Numbered from the stretch's first letter, positions 35,806-48,720 are shown. The stretch: 64,000 nt of DNA from Camelus bactrianus (GCF_048773025.1 NC_133566.1:8841501-8905500); one strand, 5' to 3'. Numbers and translations are program-made. Notes: generated by a model not told the origin, from the letters alone.

Positions 35806-38100
35806 ACAGATCAAAGAAGGAAAATATCTGATCATCTCAATAAATAGAGAAAAAAATCATTTGATAAAATGCAGCACAGCACCCGTTCCTGACAAAAATA
35901 AAAACAATATAAAACACTCTAATCCAAACTGGGAATGGAACTTTTGTAATTTAATAAAAAAAAAAAAAAAAGCTGTTAAAATCCTACAATAAAAGCCGTA
36001 TTTAATATAAAATGGTAGACACATTCACTTTTAAATCAGGAACGACAGTGCACACTGTCATTGCCTCTTTTCAGTAAAACCCCAGAGCTCCTAGACCTCT
36101 GACAGGAGACTGAAAAAAGCATAAGATTGGAAAGGAAAAAAACTACCATGGTTCTCACAAAATATTACGGTCATAATAAAAATCTAGACACTATTTGAAT
36201 GAAAAAATACTTCAGCCTCGTTGCTAGATATAAAACAACATGCTAAACTTAGTAACATGCACCAAAAGTAATCAGTAAAAAATGTCATTTCAAAAAATTT
36301 TCTTTAGAATGTTAACAAGAAGTTTAAGTATCTGGGAACAAATTTAAGAAAATACACAGGAGACAAGATGTTATATAAAGTGACAAAGCCTCACCAAAGA
36401 GCACAAAGGGCATTTTTAAAAGGCAACCATGGTGCTGGATGTGAAAACAGTACCATAAAATGTCAATTCTCCTGGAATGAATCTATAAATTCAATGCATT
36501 TCTTCATCAAAATCCTAGAAAATGTATTATTTATAAAGGTATGTGACAATGTGATTCCTAAACTGATATGAAATAGTAAGAGGCCAAGAACAGCCAAAGG
36601 GTTTCAAAGAAAAAGAATGACGAGGGAAGAATTTTCTTTCAACTAGTAAATCTTATTCTAAAGCTGTTTTCATTAAAATCTGTGGTATTAGTATAAGGAA
36701 AGAAAAATGACCAAAAAAGAACAGAATCTGCAGAAACATCTTCGTGTATTTGGGAATTTGGTGTATGGCATTAAAAATAAGGGAAGAAAGGACAAAATGA
36801 CAAGTGGATCATCAGTCATCCACATGGAAAAAATATATAAATCCCTCTCTTGGTCTGTTTACAAAAATAAATTCCAGATAAAATGTAAAAAACCAAACTA
36901 TAAAACTCATATAAGAGGATATCCTTTATGCCATTAAAGTAGGAATGGAAATAAAAGTCACACACACAAAAACTTAACTTTAAAGGAAAATACTGATAAT
37001 TAAAATGGAAATCACTGAAAACGAATTTAAAAAATATGCCATAACAGCATGGAAGGAGGCACCTCCAACATAAAAGAGCACTTAGCATCAGAAACCCAGA
37101 AATAACAAGAACTTTGAGAAATCAGTGCAAAGGGCAAATCCTTACTAGGAAAACGGGCCAGTGATGTGAACAGATAGTTCAGGGACAAGAAAACCCAGTG
37201 TCATTGAACACATGGAAAGCGACGAAGTGTCATGAGTGATCAATGAGAACCATCAGAACTGGCAGAAATTAAAGTCTAAAACAACAAGGCTATGTGTCAT
37301 GCTCCATCAAATAAAAAAAGACATAAGACGTCTAAATATTAGGAACATGCAAGGATGTGAAAAAACAGCAAACTAAAAACACGGATGAGGAGGATGGAAA
37401 CAACTAAGAAATCAACTTGGCAAAAACCAGTGGAATTAAGCTACTCTACTGTCTAAAGAATCCCACTTCCGGGGATATTAAGGCACATTACTTAGAGAAA
37501 CCTCACCTGAGTACCTAGGAGATATGCACAAAGATGTCCCATGGAGCAGTTTGTAACGGCCAAGGACTGCAGACAATCGGAACGTCCACGAATAGGGAAA
37601 TACATGAACTGTGGCGGGTCAGTCAGTAGACTGCTTTTATTTATTTACTTTTTTTATTGAAGTATAGTCAGTGTACAATGTTGTGGTCAGTCAATAGACT
37701 ACTGTATAAAGGTTAAAATGAATGAACTAGATCTATACATATAAAGATAGATAAAAATTAATAAAAAACAATTTGCATTTGGATACATACAGTATGTCAT
37801 TATACAAATTTTTAAAATATATAAAACTGTATCTTGTGTTCCTTAGGTAAATGCACATATAGGGAAAATTAAAAACATGGATGGGAAGGAGAAACTGCCC
37901 AACTTCACGTGGGTGATAAGCTCAGGGGGACATAACAGGTAATGGGTGCTTTATTTCTAAAACAAACAACAAAACAACAAAGATAGAAGCCAGTACAGCA
38001 GAGTGTTCACATTTATAAAATTGGGTTGGTGGGTATACATGTACCTGATGTTCTGTACATTTCTATACATTTGAAATAATTCATAATTAAAATTTTTTAA
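35806..38100 (+). mobile_element. old L1 (ORF2 part and 3' end) with a nested antisense L1 end
   Basis: gaaaatatctgatcatctca, tacacaggagacaagatg and aactgtggcgggtcagtcag are ORF2 and 3' landmarks. A short antisense L1 terminus (37,628-37,690, attgaagtatagtcagtgta) is flanked by gtcagtcagtagact and gtcagtcaatagact, a target duplication of about 15 bases. Confidence 0.85.
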
Positions 38101-38584
38101 ATATGTCGGCAGTTCAGGAGGTGGATGTGGAAAACGCAGGTTACCGTTTCAGGAGTACTAACAGCAGAGGAAAGGAGACCTGATGGAGGCTTAAAAACAA
38201 ATTTTAAACAGGGAATGTGCTACCTCTTCTCCTAGACTAGAGTTCATGTGTATATGCGTATACACACAGGTACGCGCGCGAGTGTGCACACATTCATTTT
38301 CATTTGGAAACAGGAGAATACGAGGAAAAGAGGATCCAGGCAACACCTGCGCTAAGGCTCCTGGCTGCCATTCAGCCTGTAGGTCCCGGCACAGCAGGAC
38401 CATGTGACATCAGTGCCTGCAAGTTAGACTGTGTTTTGTTCTTAGTATTTTTATGGTATTCCTTTTTCTACATTTATCAAGTTGGCTATAATGGCTGTGA
38501 ACCTTGACTAATAACAATGATGGACACGTGCTGTTTCTGATTTTACTGGAATAAACAAAGAAGAACTTTATCACAGCAATGGAG

Positions 38585-38712
38585 CCCATGCACCATGGAG
38601 TCAGACTGTCTGGGTTTAATCTCAGGTGCTAGCACTTACCAGGTATAAACTTAAGCAGGTAATTTAATATGAGTCTCCCTTTGCTCATTTATACAATGGT
38701 GAATGATTAAGG
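38585..38712 (+). mobile_element. MIR SINE
   Basis: catggagtcagactgtctgg, agcacttaccaggtataaac and ctttgctcatttatacaatg: MIR sense copy. Confidence 0.85.
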
Positions 38713-38750
38713 GAAGTTGACTCTTGTCTCCTCTACACCATTGGTCTCAC

Positions 38751-38898
38751 CTGAATGCTTTCTTCCAGGCGGCAGCACTCCAGGCCTGGCAGCATCTCTA
38801 TAACCCGGTTGGGGCTGAACGGACACAACAGCTCAGTGAACTGCTCTGCGACACACGGAGACGTTTGCAGCAATTCTTGATTTACAACGACATCTTCT
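38751..38898 (-). pseudogene. VPS8: VPS8-like exon (49 codons)
   Basis: 148 bases after tgttttag: one base, then EDVVVNQELLQTSPCVAEQF and TELLCPFSPNRVIEML, ending RLEESIQ at CAG|gtgaga. Human VPS8 has NQELLQ..PC..EQFIELL and LECCRLEETIQ here. The exon itself is open. It needs a preceding exon ending in phase 2, whereas the next exon found to the right ends in phase 0, so one exon (LLFKFLRSLL in human) is missing or unrecognised. Confidence 0.82.
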
Positions 38899-40147
38899 CT
38901 AAAACAAAAAGCATTATGTAATCACATCTATAATTAAAGCTACAGGTAAAAAGTACGTTACCAAGACTGCTTTTTGGCCAGGTAAAACTGCAAATTACAT
39001 CAGAGACCTTCTAAAGCAGGGTATTTCTCATTTAAGTGGAAAAACAATCTTCAGTAACAATATTCAGCGGTGGCGCCTCTAAGTCATACTCACACTACAG
39101 GGCTAACTTTCTATAAATTGAATCTAATGGTATAGGTCCCTTGCGTAAAACACTTAGTAATTCTCCAGCACACAGAAGATTCAGTATATTATTTCTTAGC
39201 TTTACATATTAAATTGTTCACTGTAAGCCCCCAAACCCTATTTTCCACTCTCTATACTTCTAACTTCTCCCCCCGACATATTTATAGCTTCATCTTCTGC
39301 TATCGCCCCCACGTCATCCTCTGAAAATGCATGACGCTTTGTGCCTTTAAGTCTCTGCACACCCAGGACTTTTTATCTAGAACTCCTGCCCAATTCTCTG
39401 CCTAGACAACTGATACCAATTATTTAAGCCCAGTTCGTGCGTATCTAGGAACTCCTGTCTGACTCTCTCACACAGTCGATCCCTCTCTCGTTCCTGCAGC
39501 ACTTTTTTACTATGTCTGGTGTAGAGCTTTTAACACTGTACTGTGCTTATACAAGTGCTTCTCAGCTCCTATGAAAAAATTAAAGAAAACAATGTACACT
39601 TATCTGTGCCCCCCAGAGACTACCATACTGTGGGAGGTGGGGGGTGGGGGGCACAGTAGTGGGAAAATGAAGCGTGTCAGTGAATGAACTCCGCATCTCT
39701 GTCTCTTATGCCAGCTGCCTCCCACTCACTGCTGTGGTTTCCATTCTGTGTACGTGTCTCCTACTACTATTACTGCCACGTGGGGACCCTGGGTTGTGCT
39801 ACGTGTCCCTGTCACCGTCCTGTTCCCTATCTCTACCACTCAGTGGCCATAAAGGTAGTGAGCAAAGCACTCTCCCAGCAATGCCGTGGTGGTGACGAGT
39901 GGAATACTAGCTGCATGATACATACAGTACTTCAACTGAGCATCTCAGTATTCAACATTAATACAGCTATATTCCAATTAAGATTTTCCAAGAAAAATTC
40001 TAGTCATCATTAACACAATGTGAGGATGACAGAAGTCTGAATAAATTACATGAAACCCAAAGAGAATACCGTTGCAGCTACTACAGCAGAAGATATGGGG
40101 GGGGGGGCCTCTGTGGTTATGATGTCTAGGGTGAGTGCAAAATTTAC
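38899..40147. other. intron of VPS8-like fragment
   Basis: Holds an L2-like stretch at about 39,220-39,560 (ctttgtgcctttaagtctctg). I searched for the missing VPS8 exon by eye and did not find it. Confidence 0.45.
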
Positions 40148-40237
40148 CTGAAGTTTTTTAAGGACTGTTTCAATCTGTTTAGAAAAGTGAGTAGCAACCA
40201 GCTCTGCAGCTTTACCAGGCTTCAGGGACACAAGTTC
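40148..40237 (-). pseudogene. VPS8: VPS8-like exon (30 codons)
   Basis: 90 bases between ttccag and gtaaat: ELVSLKPGKAAELVATHF then SKQIETVLKKLQ. Human VPS8 carries a LKPGK.AELVATHF..IE..I/LKKLQ segment just before the exon at 38.9 kb. Open reading frame and good splice sites; treated as part of a broken duplicate because its neighbours carry lesions. Confidence 0.8.
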
Positions 40238-41049
40238 CTGGAATGAAAGGCAAAGATGAAATGATCTTTAACATTAAATTTAAATAGAATTTCCACAGAT
40301 GTGAAGCATGATCACCTCCTTCAAAATTTTCATGGGCTTCTACACTGCCTTTCAGGAGACCTCAACACAGGGCCTCAATTTTAATTAAAGGCATATTTAG
40401 CAAAATTTTAAAAGTACCATGTGAAAAACCTGATTTTGATATAAAAGGTATAATTCAGAATTCTTAGAAAATGAAAGCACTAAACATTCAGGACTTAGGT
40501 GACGACACCTACAGGATGAAAAGGAAAAAACACCTCCCCAAACTCCCCTCAGGGAATTTCATCCTTGATCTTAGAGCCCTAACTTTAAACAAATGAAAAA
40601 AAGGAATATAGCTGCAATTTCTCTGGCTAAGAATTCTGAAATTTTACTTCTGATGCCTGGTGGATTTTGAAATCAGAAGTGTCTTAAGAAAGGAACTTAA
40701 GGTCGTAACTCTAAGAGGTTGACCGCTCTTGGTAAGGCCAATTTCTGTTGAATCTAAGACCTCCAATCTGCCCTCTCTTTGAACCTTCCTCAGTACCACT
40801 GGCTCTTCTTTTCTTCTTGAAACTCTTTTCGTGCTTGGTTTCTGTGACCCTGTTACACCTTTTCAATTGCATATTCTATTGCTAAAATGCAAAGATTGGC
40901 TACAGATCAACATATTATATTACCAAATAAAAATAAGTTATTATGACTGCAAAACTTATGATATATCTAGTAATTTTATGATAGTATTTGTAGATGAATA
41001 ATAATTAGCTGATAAAAATAACTAGTTTATACCACTTTATACATCTCAA
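40238..41049. other. intergenic or intronic, nothing recognised
   Basis: No exon or named repeat seen. Confidence 0.35.
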
Positions 41050-43105
41050 AACAGAGAAGGTAGTATCACAAATAAACAAAATGTTACTACTGATCTTCAG
41101 ACATTAAGAAGAAACTATTATGAATTAATGTTGAGAATCTGAATGGGTAAATTCCTGGAAAAGTATAATTTACTAAGCTGATGTAAAAAATGGAAAAGCT
41201 GTGCTGATTTTTAACCACTAAAGAAGTTGAACAAATAGTCAAAAATCTTCCCATATGGAACACTCTAGGCCCAAATAGCTTCACTCTAAGTCCTAGCAAT
41301 CATTTAAGGAAGAACTATTCCCAACATTAAATCTCATAAAGAACAGAAAAGAGGGAAACTTCCTCAGCTCACTGTATAAGGCTAACAAAATTCTGATACC
41401 TAAACCCAACAGAAGATAAGAAAGAAAAGGAAAATCACAGATCAATCTTATCGTGAACACTGATACAAACAAACATCCTAAATAAAAACAAAACACAAAA
41501 TGTATAAAAAGGATAATATACTAGGATCAAGTTACGGTTATCCAGAGTTCAAGGGTGCTTTAACATCAATAAAATTTATAACGACAACATAACGCCATTT
41601 GCAGCAAAATGGATGCTCCTGGAAAATGTCATTCTAAGTGAAGTAAGCCAGAAAGAGAAAGAAAAATACCATATGAGATCGCTCATATGTGGAATCTAAA
41701 ACACAAAAACAAACAAAAACAAAGCGTAAATACAGGACAGAAATAGACTCATAGACAGAGAATACAGACTTGTGGTTGCCAGGGGGGTGGAGGGTGGGAA
41801 GGGATAGACTGGGATTTCAAAATTGTAGAAAAGATAAACAAGATTACACTGTATAGCACAGGGAAATATACACAAAATGTTATGATAATTCAGAGAAAAA
41901 AATGAGACAATGAGTGTGTATATGTCCATGAATGACTGAAAAATTGTGAACACTGGAATTTGACACATTGTAAAATGATTATGAATCAATAAAAAATGTT
42001 TAAAAAAATTTATAACGAAAATATAAGGGAGAAAAGGTAATGAAATTTATTCTTGAGAAAAACTGTTAGCATACTAGAAATAAAAGCCTTCCATAAAAAT
42101 TTTATAGTAAATATTGCACACGTTAGAAATAAAAAATTTTTGATTATTAACAATAGCACTACTGTGCTAAAAAAATATACAGTTGTGACAGTAAACCTAA
42201 CAATCTAGAGATGAAAAATCTCTACAGAGAAAACTTAAAAACTTTATAGAAAGACAACTGAATAAAGGGTTATGCCAAATGGTCACTAAATAGAAGACTC
42301 ATGATGTAAAGATGTCAATTTAAACTGACATTGAATGACGGATTCAGTGCAACCCCTATTAGAATCAGAAGGTTAAAAAAGTTTTGCGGTGCAATTTGAC
42401 AAGTTGATTCTAAAGTGTATTTGGAAGTATCAAAGGTCAAGAATAGTCAATACTCTCTTAAAGATATCAATAAAGTAACAATATTTAGGACAGTGTGGTA
42501 CTGATGTAGAGACGAAGATCAATCAAACAGAAAAGGGCCCAGAAAAACAGACCAAGCATATAGACCCTTGCTACACTCATGGTAAGGCCACACTGCTGAG
42601 CATGGGGAAAGGCAACCTTTCAAAATAACTGCTGCTGGGGGAGCTAGGCATCCATATTTTTTTAAAATTAGATGACTCTCCACCTCAAACCATATACAAA
42701 AACTGCTTTCAGATGGATGTAAGATTTAAAGATGGAAAAAAAAAAAACTTCTAGATAATAATAAAGGAGTACTTTTCCTTTGATATGGAAAGAAAAAATT
42801 ATTTTGACTACTTGAGGAAAAAAAAGTTTTTATTAAAAAGAACCATAGAAAAAAGCCAGAGAGAATATTTACAACAGGTATCACTGACAAAAAGACTTAA
42901 CATCCAGCTACATAAAGAACTCCTACAGATCAGTTAAGACAAGAGACATTCCACCAGAAAAATGAGCAGAAGACTTGAACAAGCACAGAAAGGAAATTTA
43001 AATGGCCAACAAACATAACAAGGCTACCAATCTCATGAATAATTAAGAATACATAAACTTAAAAGATAATGAAATATTACACATACACTAGATTGACAAA
43101 ATTTT
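41050..43105 (+). mobile_element. old L1 ORF2 region with a nested younger L1 3' end
   Basis: Old ORF2 sequence (aagaactcctacagatcagt, gtggtactgatgtagagacg) is split by a younger 3' end at about 41,585-42,010 (gaaaaataccatatgagatc to gattatgaatcaataaaaa). Both edges of the insert carry aaatttataacga, a 13-base target duplication. Confidence 0.9.
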
Positions 43106-43636
43106 AAAATCCAGCAAGAATACACAGCTAATGGCACGGGGAGGAGGGTTGCCCTGGGGAAGCCTTTGGATTTGCCCCAGTCTCCCCTGTCTCCCCAACA
43201 CCTGGCTTGTGGGCACCTTTTGCTGTCCCTGGTGGCAGGACACATATTTCCCAGTTTACTTACTGGAGGTTGGTGAGATGGGGTCAGCTGGTACTGGTCA
43301 GGTGACCCCCGCCCCCCCGTGGCAGCAGAGGCCACCCCCAAGCCAGGCCGCAAGGGAGACTGGAGCAAACAGGCCAGCTTCTCCAAAGCAGGCCCCCTCC
43401 CCCAGCTGCCCCCTGCTCCCTGACTACACCACACCCACCTCCTGGGAGCTGGCTGACCTGGGGACCTGCCTAGAGTGAACCTGGGGTAGCAGAGGCCGCT
43501 CCCAGGCCAGGCCAGGCCAGGCCACAGGGAGATGGGAGCAAATGACTGGCTTGGAAGGGGCAGCCCCCCTCCTCCCGTCGCTGCTGCCTCCGCTGCTACC
43601 ATCCTCCCAGCCCCCTGACTGCACTGAGCCCATGGT
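43105..43636. repeat. GC-rich unit repeat joined to the 5' end of a truncated L1
   Basis: Contains units of about 150-170 bases built on gcagaggccgctcccagg, gggagatgggagcaaa and cccctgactgcactgagccc, plus a partial reverse-orientation unit at the left. The same units occur after L1 3' ends at 47.8 and 51.7 kb. Long frames here are by-products of base composition. Confidence 0.75.
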
Positions 43637-45855
43637 ATTACCAAAGTGGGTCCAGAGGGAATATATCTCAACATAGTAAAAGCTATTTGTAACACTCCTA
43701 TAGCCAGCATAATACTCTACGGTGAAAAGCTGAAAGCCTTTCCACTAAAATCTGGAACAAGACAAGGATGCTCACTCTCACCAGCTCTATTCAATACAGT
43801 ATCAAAAATCCTAGAATAGCAATTAGACAACAAAAAGAAAGAAAAGGGATCCAAGTTGGAAGACAAGAGGTAAAATTGTCATTCTATGCGGATGACATGG
43901 TACTATACACAGAAAACCCTAAAGGCTCCGCACGAAAATTGTAAGAGCTACTGAAAGAATTCAGCAAGGTAGCAGGACACAGCATCAACATAGAGAAATG
44001 AGTGGCATTTCTCTACACGAAAGTAATAATCCCTTTTAAAACCACCCAAAAACATAAAATACGTAGGAATAAATCTGACCAAGGAAGTGAAAGACATCTG
44101 CAAAGGCCTACAAAACACTGACTAAGGAAATTAGAAAGGACTTAAAGAAATGGAAATATATCCCATGTTCTTGCATTGGAAGAATTAATATTGCTAAAAT
44201 GGCCATACTACCCAAAGCAATCTACAGATTTAATCAGATTAATATCAAATTACCCAGGACATTTTTCACAGAATTAGAACAAATCATCCTAAAATTTATA
44301 TGGAATAATAAAAGATTCAGAATTACCAAAGCATTATGGAAGAAAAAGAATGAAGCTGGAGGAATAACCCTCCCAGACTGCAAACAATACTACAGAGCTA
44401 CAATCAAAACAGCATGGTATTCATACAAAAACAGACATACGGATCAATGGAACCGAATGGAGAGCCCAAAAGTAAACCCACAAACTTCTGGTCAATTAAT
44501 CTTTGACAAAGGAGGCAAGAATATACAATGGAGTAAAGACAGTCTCTTCAACAAACGGTGTAGGGAAAACTGGACAGCTGCATGCAAATCAATGAAGTTA
44601 GACTACTCCCTCACACCATACACAAATATAAATTCAAAAATGGCTAAAAGACTTAAACATATAGACAAGATACTATAAACCTCTTAGAAAAAAACATAGG
44701 CAAAACATTACCTCATGTATATCTCAGCAACATTCTCCTATGGCAGTCTACAAAAGTAATAGAAAACAAACAAAAAAAGCAAAAATAAGCAAATAGGACC
44801 TAACTAAACTTATAAGCTTTTGCATACCAAAGGAAACTATAAGCAAAACAAAATGACAGTCTATGGAATGGGAGAAAATAATTATAAATAATTCAACTGG
44901 CAAAGCCTAAATTTCCAGAATATATAAACAGCTCATAAAACTTAATAACAAAACACAAACAGCCCAATCCAAAAATGGGCAGAAGACCTAAACAAGCAAT
45001 TCTCCAAGGAAGAACTACAAATGATCAATAGACACATGAAAAAATGCTTAATATCACTAATTATCATAGAAATGCAAATCAAGACTACAAAACCCCAGTC
45101 CGAACAGCCATCATGCAAAAGTTCATGAATGATAAATGCTGGAGAGGGTGTGGAGAAAAGGGAACCCTCTTATACTGCTGCTGGGAATGCAGTTTGGTGT
45201 AACCATTATGGAAAACAGTATGGAAATTCCTCAAAACACTAAAAATAGACTTACCCTGTGATCCAACAATCCCACTTCTGGGTATATATCTGGACAGAAC
45301 TCCAGTGCGAAAAGATACCTACACCCCAGTATTCATAACCCCACTATAATATAACAGCCAAGACATGGAAGCAACCTGAATGAAGCAACAGATGACTGCA
45401 TAAAGAAATCGTGGTATATTTATACAATAGACTACTACTCTGCCATAAAAAAGGATAAAATGATGCCATTTGCAGCAACATGAATGGACCCAGAGATCAT
45501 TATTCTAAATGAAGTGAGCCAGAAAGAGAAAGAAAACTATCATGATATCACTTATATGTGCAACTTAAAAAAAAAAAAAAAAAAACACTATGAGCTCATC
45601 TACAAAACATGAACAGACTTGCAGACTTAGTAAACAATCTAATGGTTACCAGGGAAATGGGGTGGGAAGAGAGATTTAAAAATGTTTGCCACTATGTGTA
45701 AAAGGAGATTTTTTTTTTTTAATTTCTTCTGTATAGCACAGAAACCTATGTTCAATACCTGGTAATACCTAAAATGGAAAAGTCGCTACAGCCACCAACT
45801 GAGGAAGAAAGAGAAGAAAGAAGATGTAGTTATCCTGGGCTAGAGCCCAGTCCTG
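43637..45855 (+). mobile_element. L1 copy 1: 5'-truncated ORF2 and 3' UTR
   Basis: Starts in the reverse transcriptase domain (NIVKAI.., then [16 protein letters not shown]) and runs through the C-terminal part to tatgttcaatacctggtaat. It has several stops and shifts. A 159-codon open piece (44,199-44,678, [19 protein letters not shown] start) is the best-kept part. Beyond the 3' UTR lies the shared junction cagccaccaactgagg...ctagagcccagtcctggg. Confidence 0.95.
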
Positions 45856-46430
45856 GGAAAAACTCATGCACCCCAATGTTCACAGCAGCACTATTTACGA
45901 TAGCCAAGATACGGAAACAACCCAACTGTCTGTCAACAGATGACTGGATAAGGAACATGTACATATACACAACGGAACACTACTCAAACACAAAAGAAGA
46001 AAAAAACAATGCCACTTGCAGCAATATGGATGGATCTGAAGACTGTCATTCTAAGTGAAATGGGCCAGAAAGAGGAAAAAAAAAAAAAAAAGCCATATGA
46101 CATCACTCATATGAGGAATCTAAAAAATAGTAACAGTAATAATAAGGCCACAAATGGACTTAATTATCATTTTGACTTCTTGAATATGTGTAAGCACATC
46201 GGACTGTCCATGATTAGATCACCACATTCTGTTGATTCTTACTTTGTAGTTGGCTTTATTCCTTTAATAACTATGTAAGTTTGAAAATCTAACCTCTTCC
46301 TAACAATGATAAATAGTACATGTACGTAAACTAAAAAATAGTGCAGTATAGCGTATGTACGTATCTACATGCAATATAATGTGTATGTGTGGTTGAACTG
46401 TAGCAATTCTACCTAATAAAACTGGAAAAG
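45856..46430 (+). mobile_element. L1 3' fragment and unassigned AT-rich DNA
   Basis: 45,856-46,140 is the end of another L1 ORF2 (atggaaacaacccaactg type, ggaacactactc, gcagcaatatggatggatct). The remainder to 46,430 is not recognised. Confidence 0.7.
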
Positions 46431-47790
46431 GGGGTGGGGGGAAACAGACATACATAACAATGGAACAGAATAGAGCGCCCAGAATTAAACCCACAAACTT
46501 CTGGTCAATCAATCTTCGACGAAGAACACGCAGTGAGTAAAGACAGTCTCTTCAGCAAAAGATGTAGCAAAAATTGGACAGCTGCATGTAAATCAATGAA
46601 GTCAGGCTACTCCCTCAGACCATACACAGAAATAAATTCAAAGTAGCTTAAAGACTTAAACATGCAGACAAGACACTATAAACCTCTTAGAAGAAAACCA
46701 ACGGCAAAACATTACCTGGCATAAGCTCTCAGCCATGTTCTCCTAGGGCAGTCTACCCAAGCAACAGAAATAAAAGCAAAAATAAAGAAGCAAACAGGAC
46801 CTAACTGAACTTACAAGCTTTGCACAGCAAAGGAAACCATAAGCAAAGCAAAATGACAACCTACAGGATGGAAGAAAATATCTGTAAATGATTCGACTGA
46901 CAAAAGGCTTAATTTCCAGAATATATTAAAAGCTCATAAAACTTAGTAACAAAAAACAAACAACTCAATCCAAAAATGGGCAGAAAACCTGAACAAGCAT
47001 TTCTCCAATGAAGACCACAAATGGCCAACGGGCACACAAAAAAATGCTCGAGTATCGCTAATTATCAGAGAAATGCAGATCAAAACTACAAAACCCCAGT
47101 CAGAATGGCCCTCACTCAAAAGTTCATGAATGATAAATGCTGGAGAAGGTGTGGAGAAAACGGAACCCTCTTACACTGCTGGTGGGAATGTAGTCTGGTG
47201 TAGCCATTATGGAAAACAGGATAGAAATCCCTCAAAAAACTAAAAATATCCAGCAATCCCACTTCTGGGTATGTATTCAGAGGGAACTCCAATGCAGAAA
47301 GATAACCTACGTCCCAGTATATACAGCACCACTATACAGATTAGCTAAGACGTGGAAGCAACTGAAATGAAGCAATAGGTGACTATAAGTTCTGATATTA
47401 TTTATACAACGGAATACTACTCTGCCGTAAAAAGGATAAAACAATGCCATTTGCAGCAGTATGGATGAACCTAGAGACTGTCATTCTAAGAGAAGTGAGC
47501 CAGAAAGAGAAAAATGCCATATGGTATCACTAATACGCGCCATCTTAAACAAAAAAGAAGACACTGTGAACTCCTCTGCAAAAGAGAATAAGATTCAGAC
47601 TTGGTAAACAATCTTACGGTTACAAGGGAAAGGGGGTGGGAAGGGATAAATTTGGGAGATTGAGATTTACAGATGTTAGCTACTGTATAAAAACGGATTT
47701 TTTTTTAAAGTTTCTTCTGTATAGCACACAAGCCTATGTTCAATACCTGGTGATAACCTAAAATGGAGAAGTCGCTACAGCCACCAACTG
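46431..47790 (+). mobile_element. L1 copy 2: ORF2 end and 3' UTR
   Basis: Close relative of copy 1, starting at the ORF2 stretch tctggtcaatcaatcttcga and ending tatgttcaatacctggtgat then gagaagtcgctacagccacc. 5'-truncated, with many stops. Confidence 0.93.
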
Positions 47791-48720
47791 AGGAAGCAAG
47801 AGAAAAAAGGTGAGTCAGTTATACTGGACTAGAGCCCAGTCCTGGGAAAGTCCTTGCCAGCCACTGAGGCTGTCCACTGACCGCACTGCGCCCTCCTCCC
47901 AGGAGCAGGCTGACACGAAGACAGGCTTCCTATGTGAATTTCGGGCAGCAAAGGCCGCCCCAGGACAGGCCCCTGGGGAAATGGGAGCAAGTCCCTCCCC
48001 CTCCCATCTGAGTGCAGCAACCCCTCCCCGCCGCCTCCCCCTAACAGCACCACGCCTGCCTCCCTGGAACCCACTGACTTGGAAACAAGTGTCCAGCGAA
48101 CCTGGGGTAGCAGCGAGAGGGGCGCTGCCCCCGGCGAGCTGATCAATTTGCCCTTATCTCCCCCCGCGACACGGCCTGAGGACTGCCTCTGCTGCCCAAG
48201 GCACTTCCCGAGGTCAGCCTGCCCCTGGGAGGCGGGCGCGGTGTGGTCAGAGGCAGCGGCGGCAGCGGCAGGTTTAGGGGTCCGCATCTGCGAGCCTGTG
48301 GATTGCTTCAAACTGCCCACCGGCGTGTCCTAGCCTTGACCTCTGCTGCCCCAGGTTGGCAGGACTCAAGTTTCAGGTCAGCCTGCTCCTGGAAGGCAGG
48401 ACCTGTGCTTGTGCTGCAGGGGGCAGCGGCGGTGGCGGGATTGGGGCTGCCACATGCTAGCGCGGGGATTTGCTCCCATTTCCCGCCGTCGCTGCCGCCA
48501 CCCCCCGACAGCACCTCCTGGTCTCCCAGGGGCAGAAATGACCTGCAACAGAGGCCCTGCAAATCTGGACAGCAAAAGCTGCCCCCAGGACAGGACTCAT
48601 GAGAGACGGGAGCAAATTCACAGGCTCCCAAGGGTAGACCCTTCTCGCCGTCGCCACCGCCCCCGCACCCTGACAGCACCACACCCGCCTCCTGGGAACA
48701 GGCCATGGTCTGAGGACCAG
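47791..48720. repeat. GC-rich unit-repeat tail after L1 copy 2
   Basis: Follows the L1 terminus through ctagagcccagtcctgggaa. It holds at least four diverged units of 150-200 bases with core gcagcaaaggccgccccagg, tgggagcaaa and cagcaccac.cctgcctcc, some in reverse order (48,180-48,290 and 48,340-48,480), so strong hairpins could form. Confidence 0.8.

Noticed and set aside
43033-43710. A 225-codon open frame on the minus strand
   Set aside because: It runs from L1 into the GC-rich repeat units and back into L1; a composition artefact.
44199-44678. A 159-codon gene
   Set aside because: It is the C-terminal part of L1 ORF2, not a host gene.
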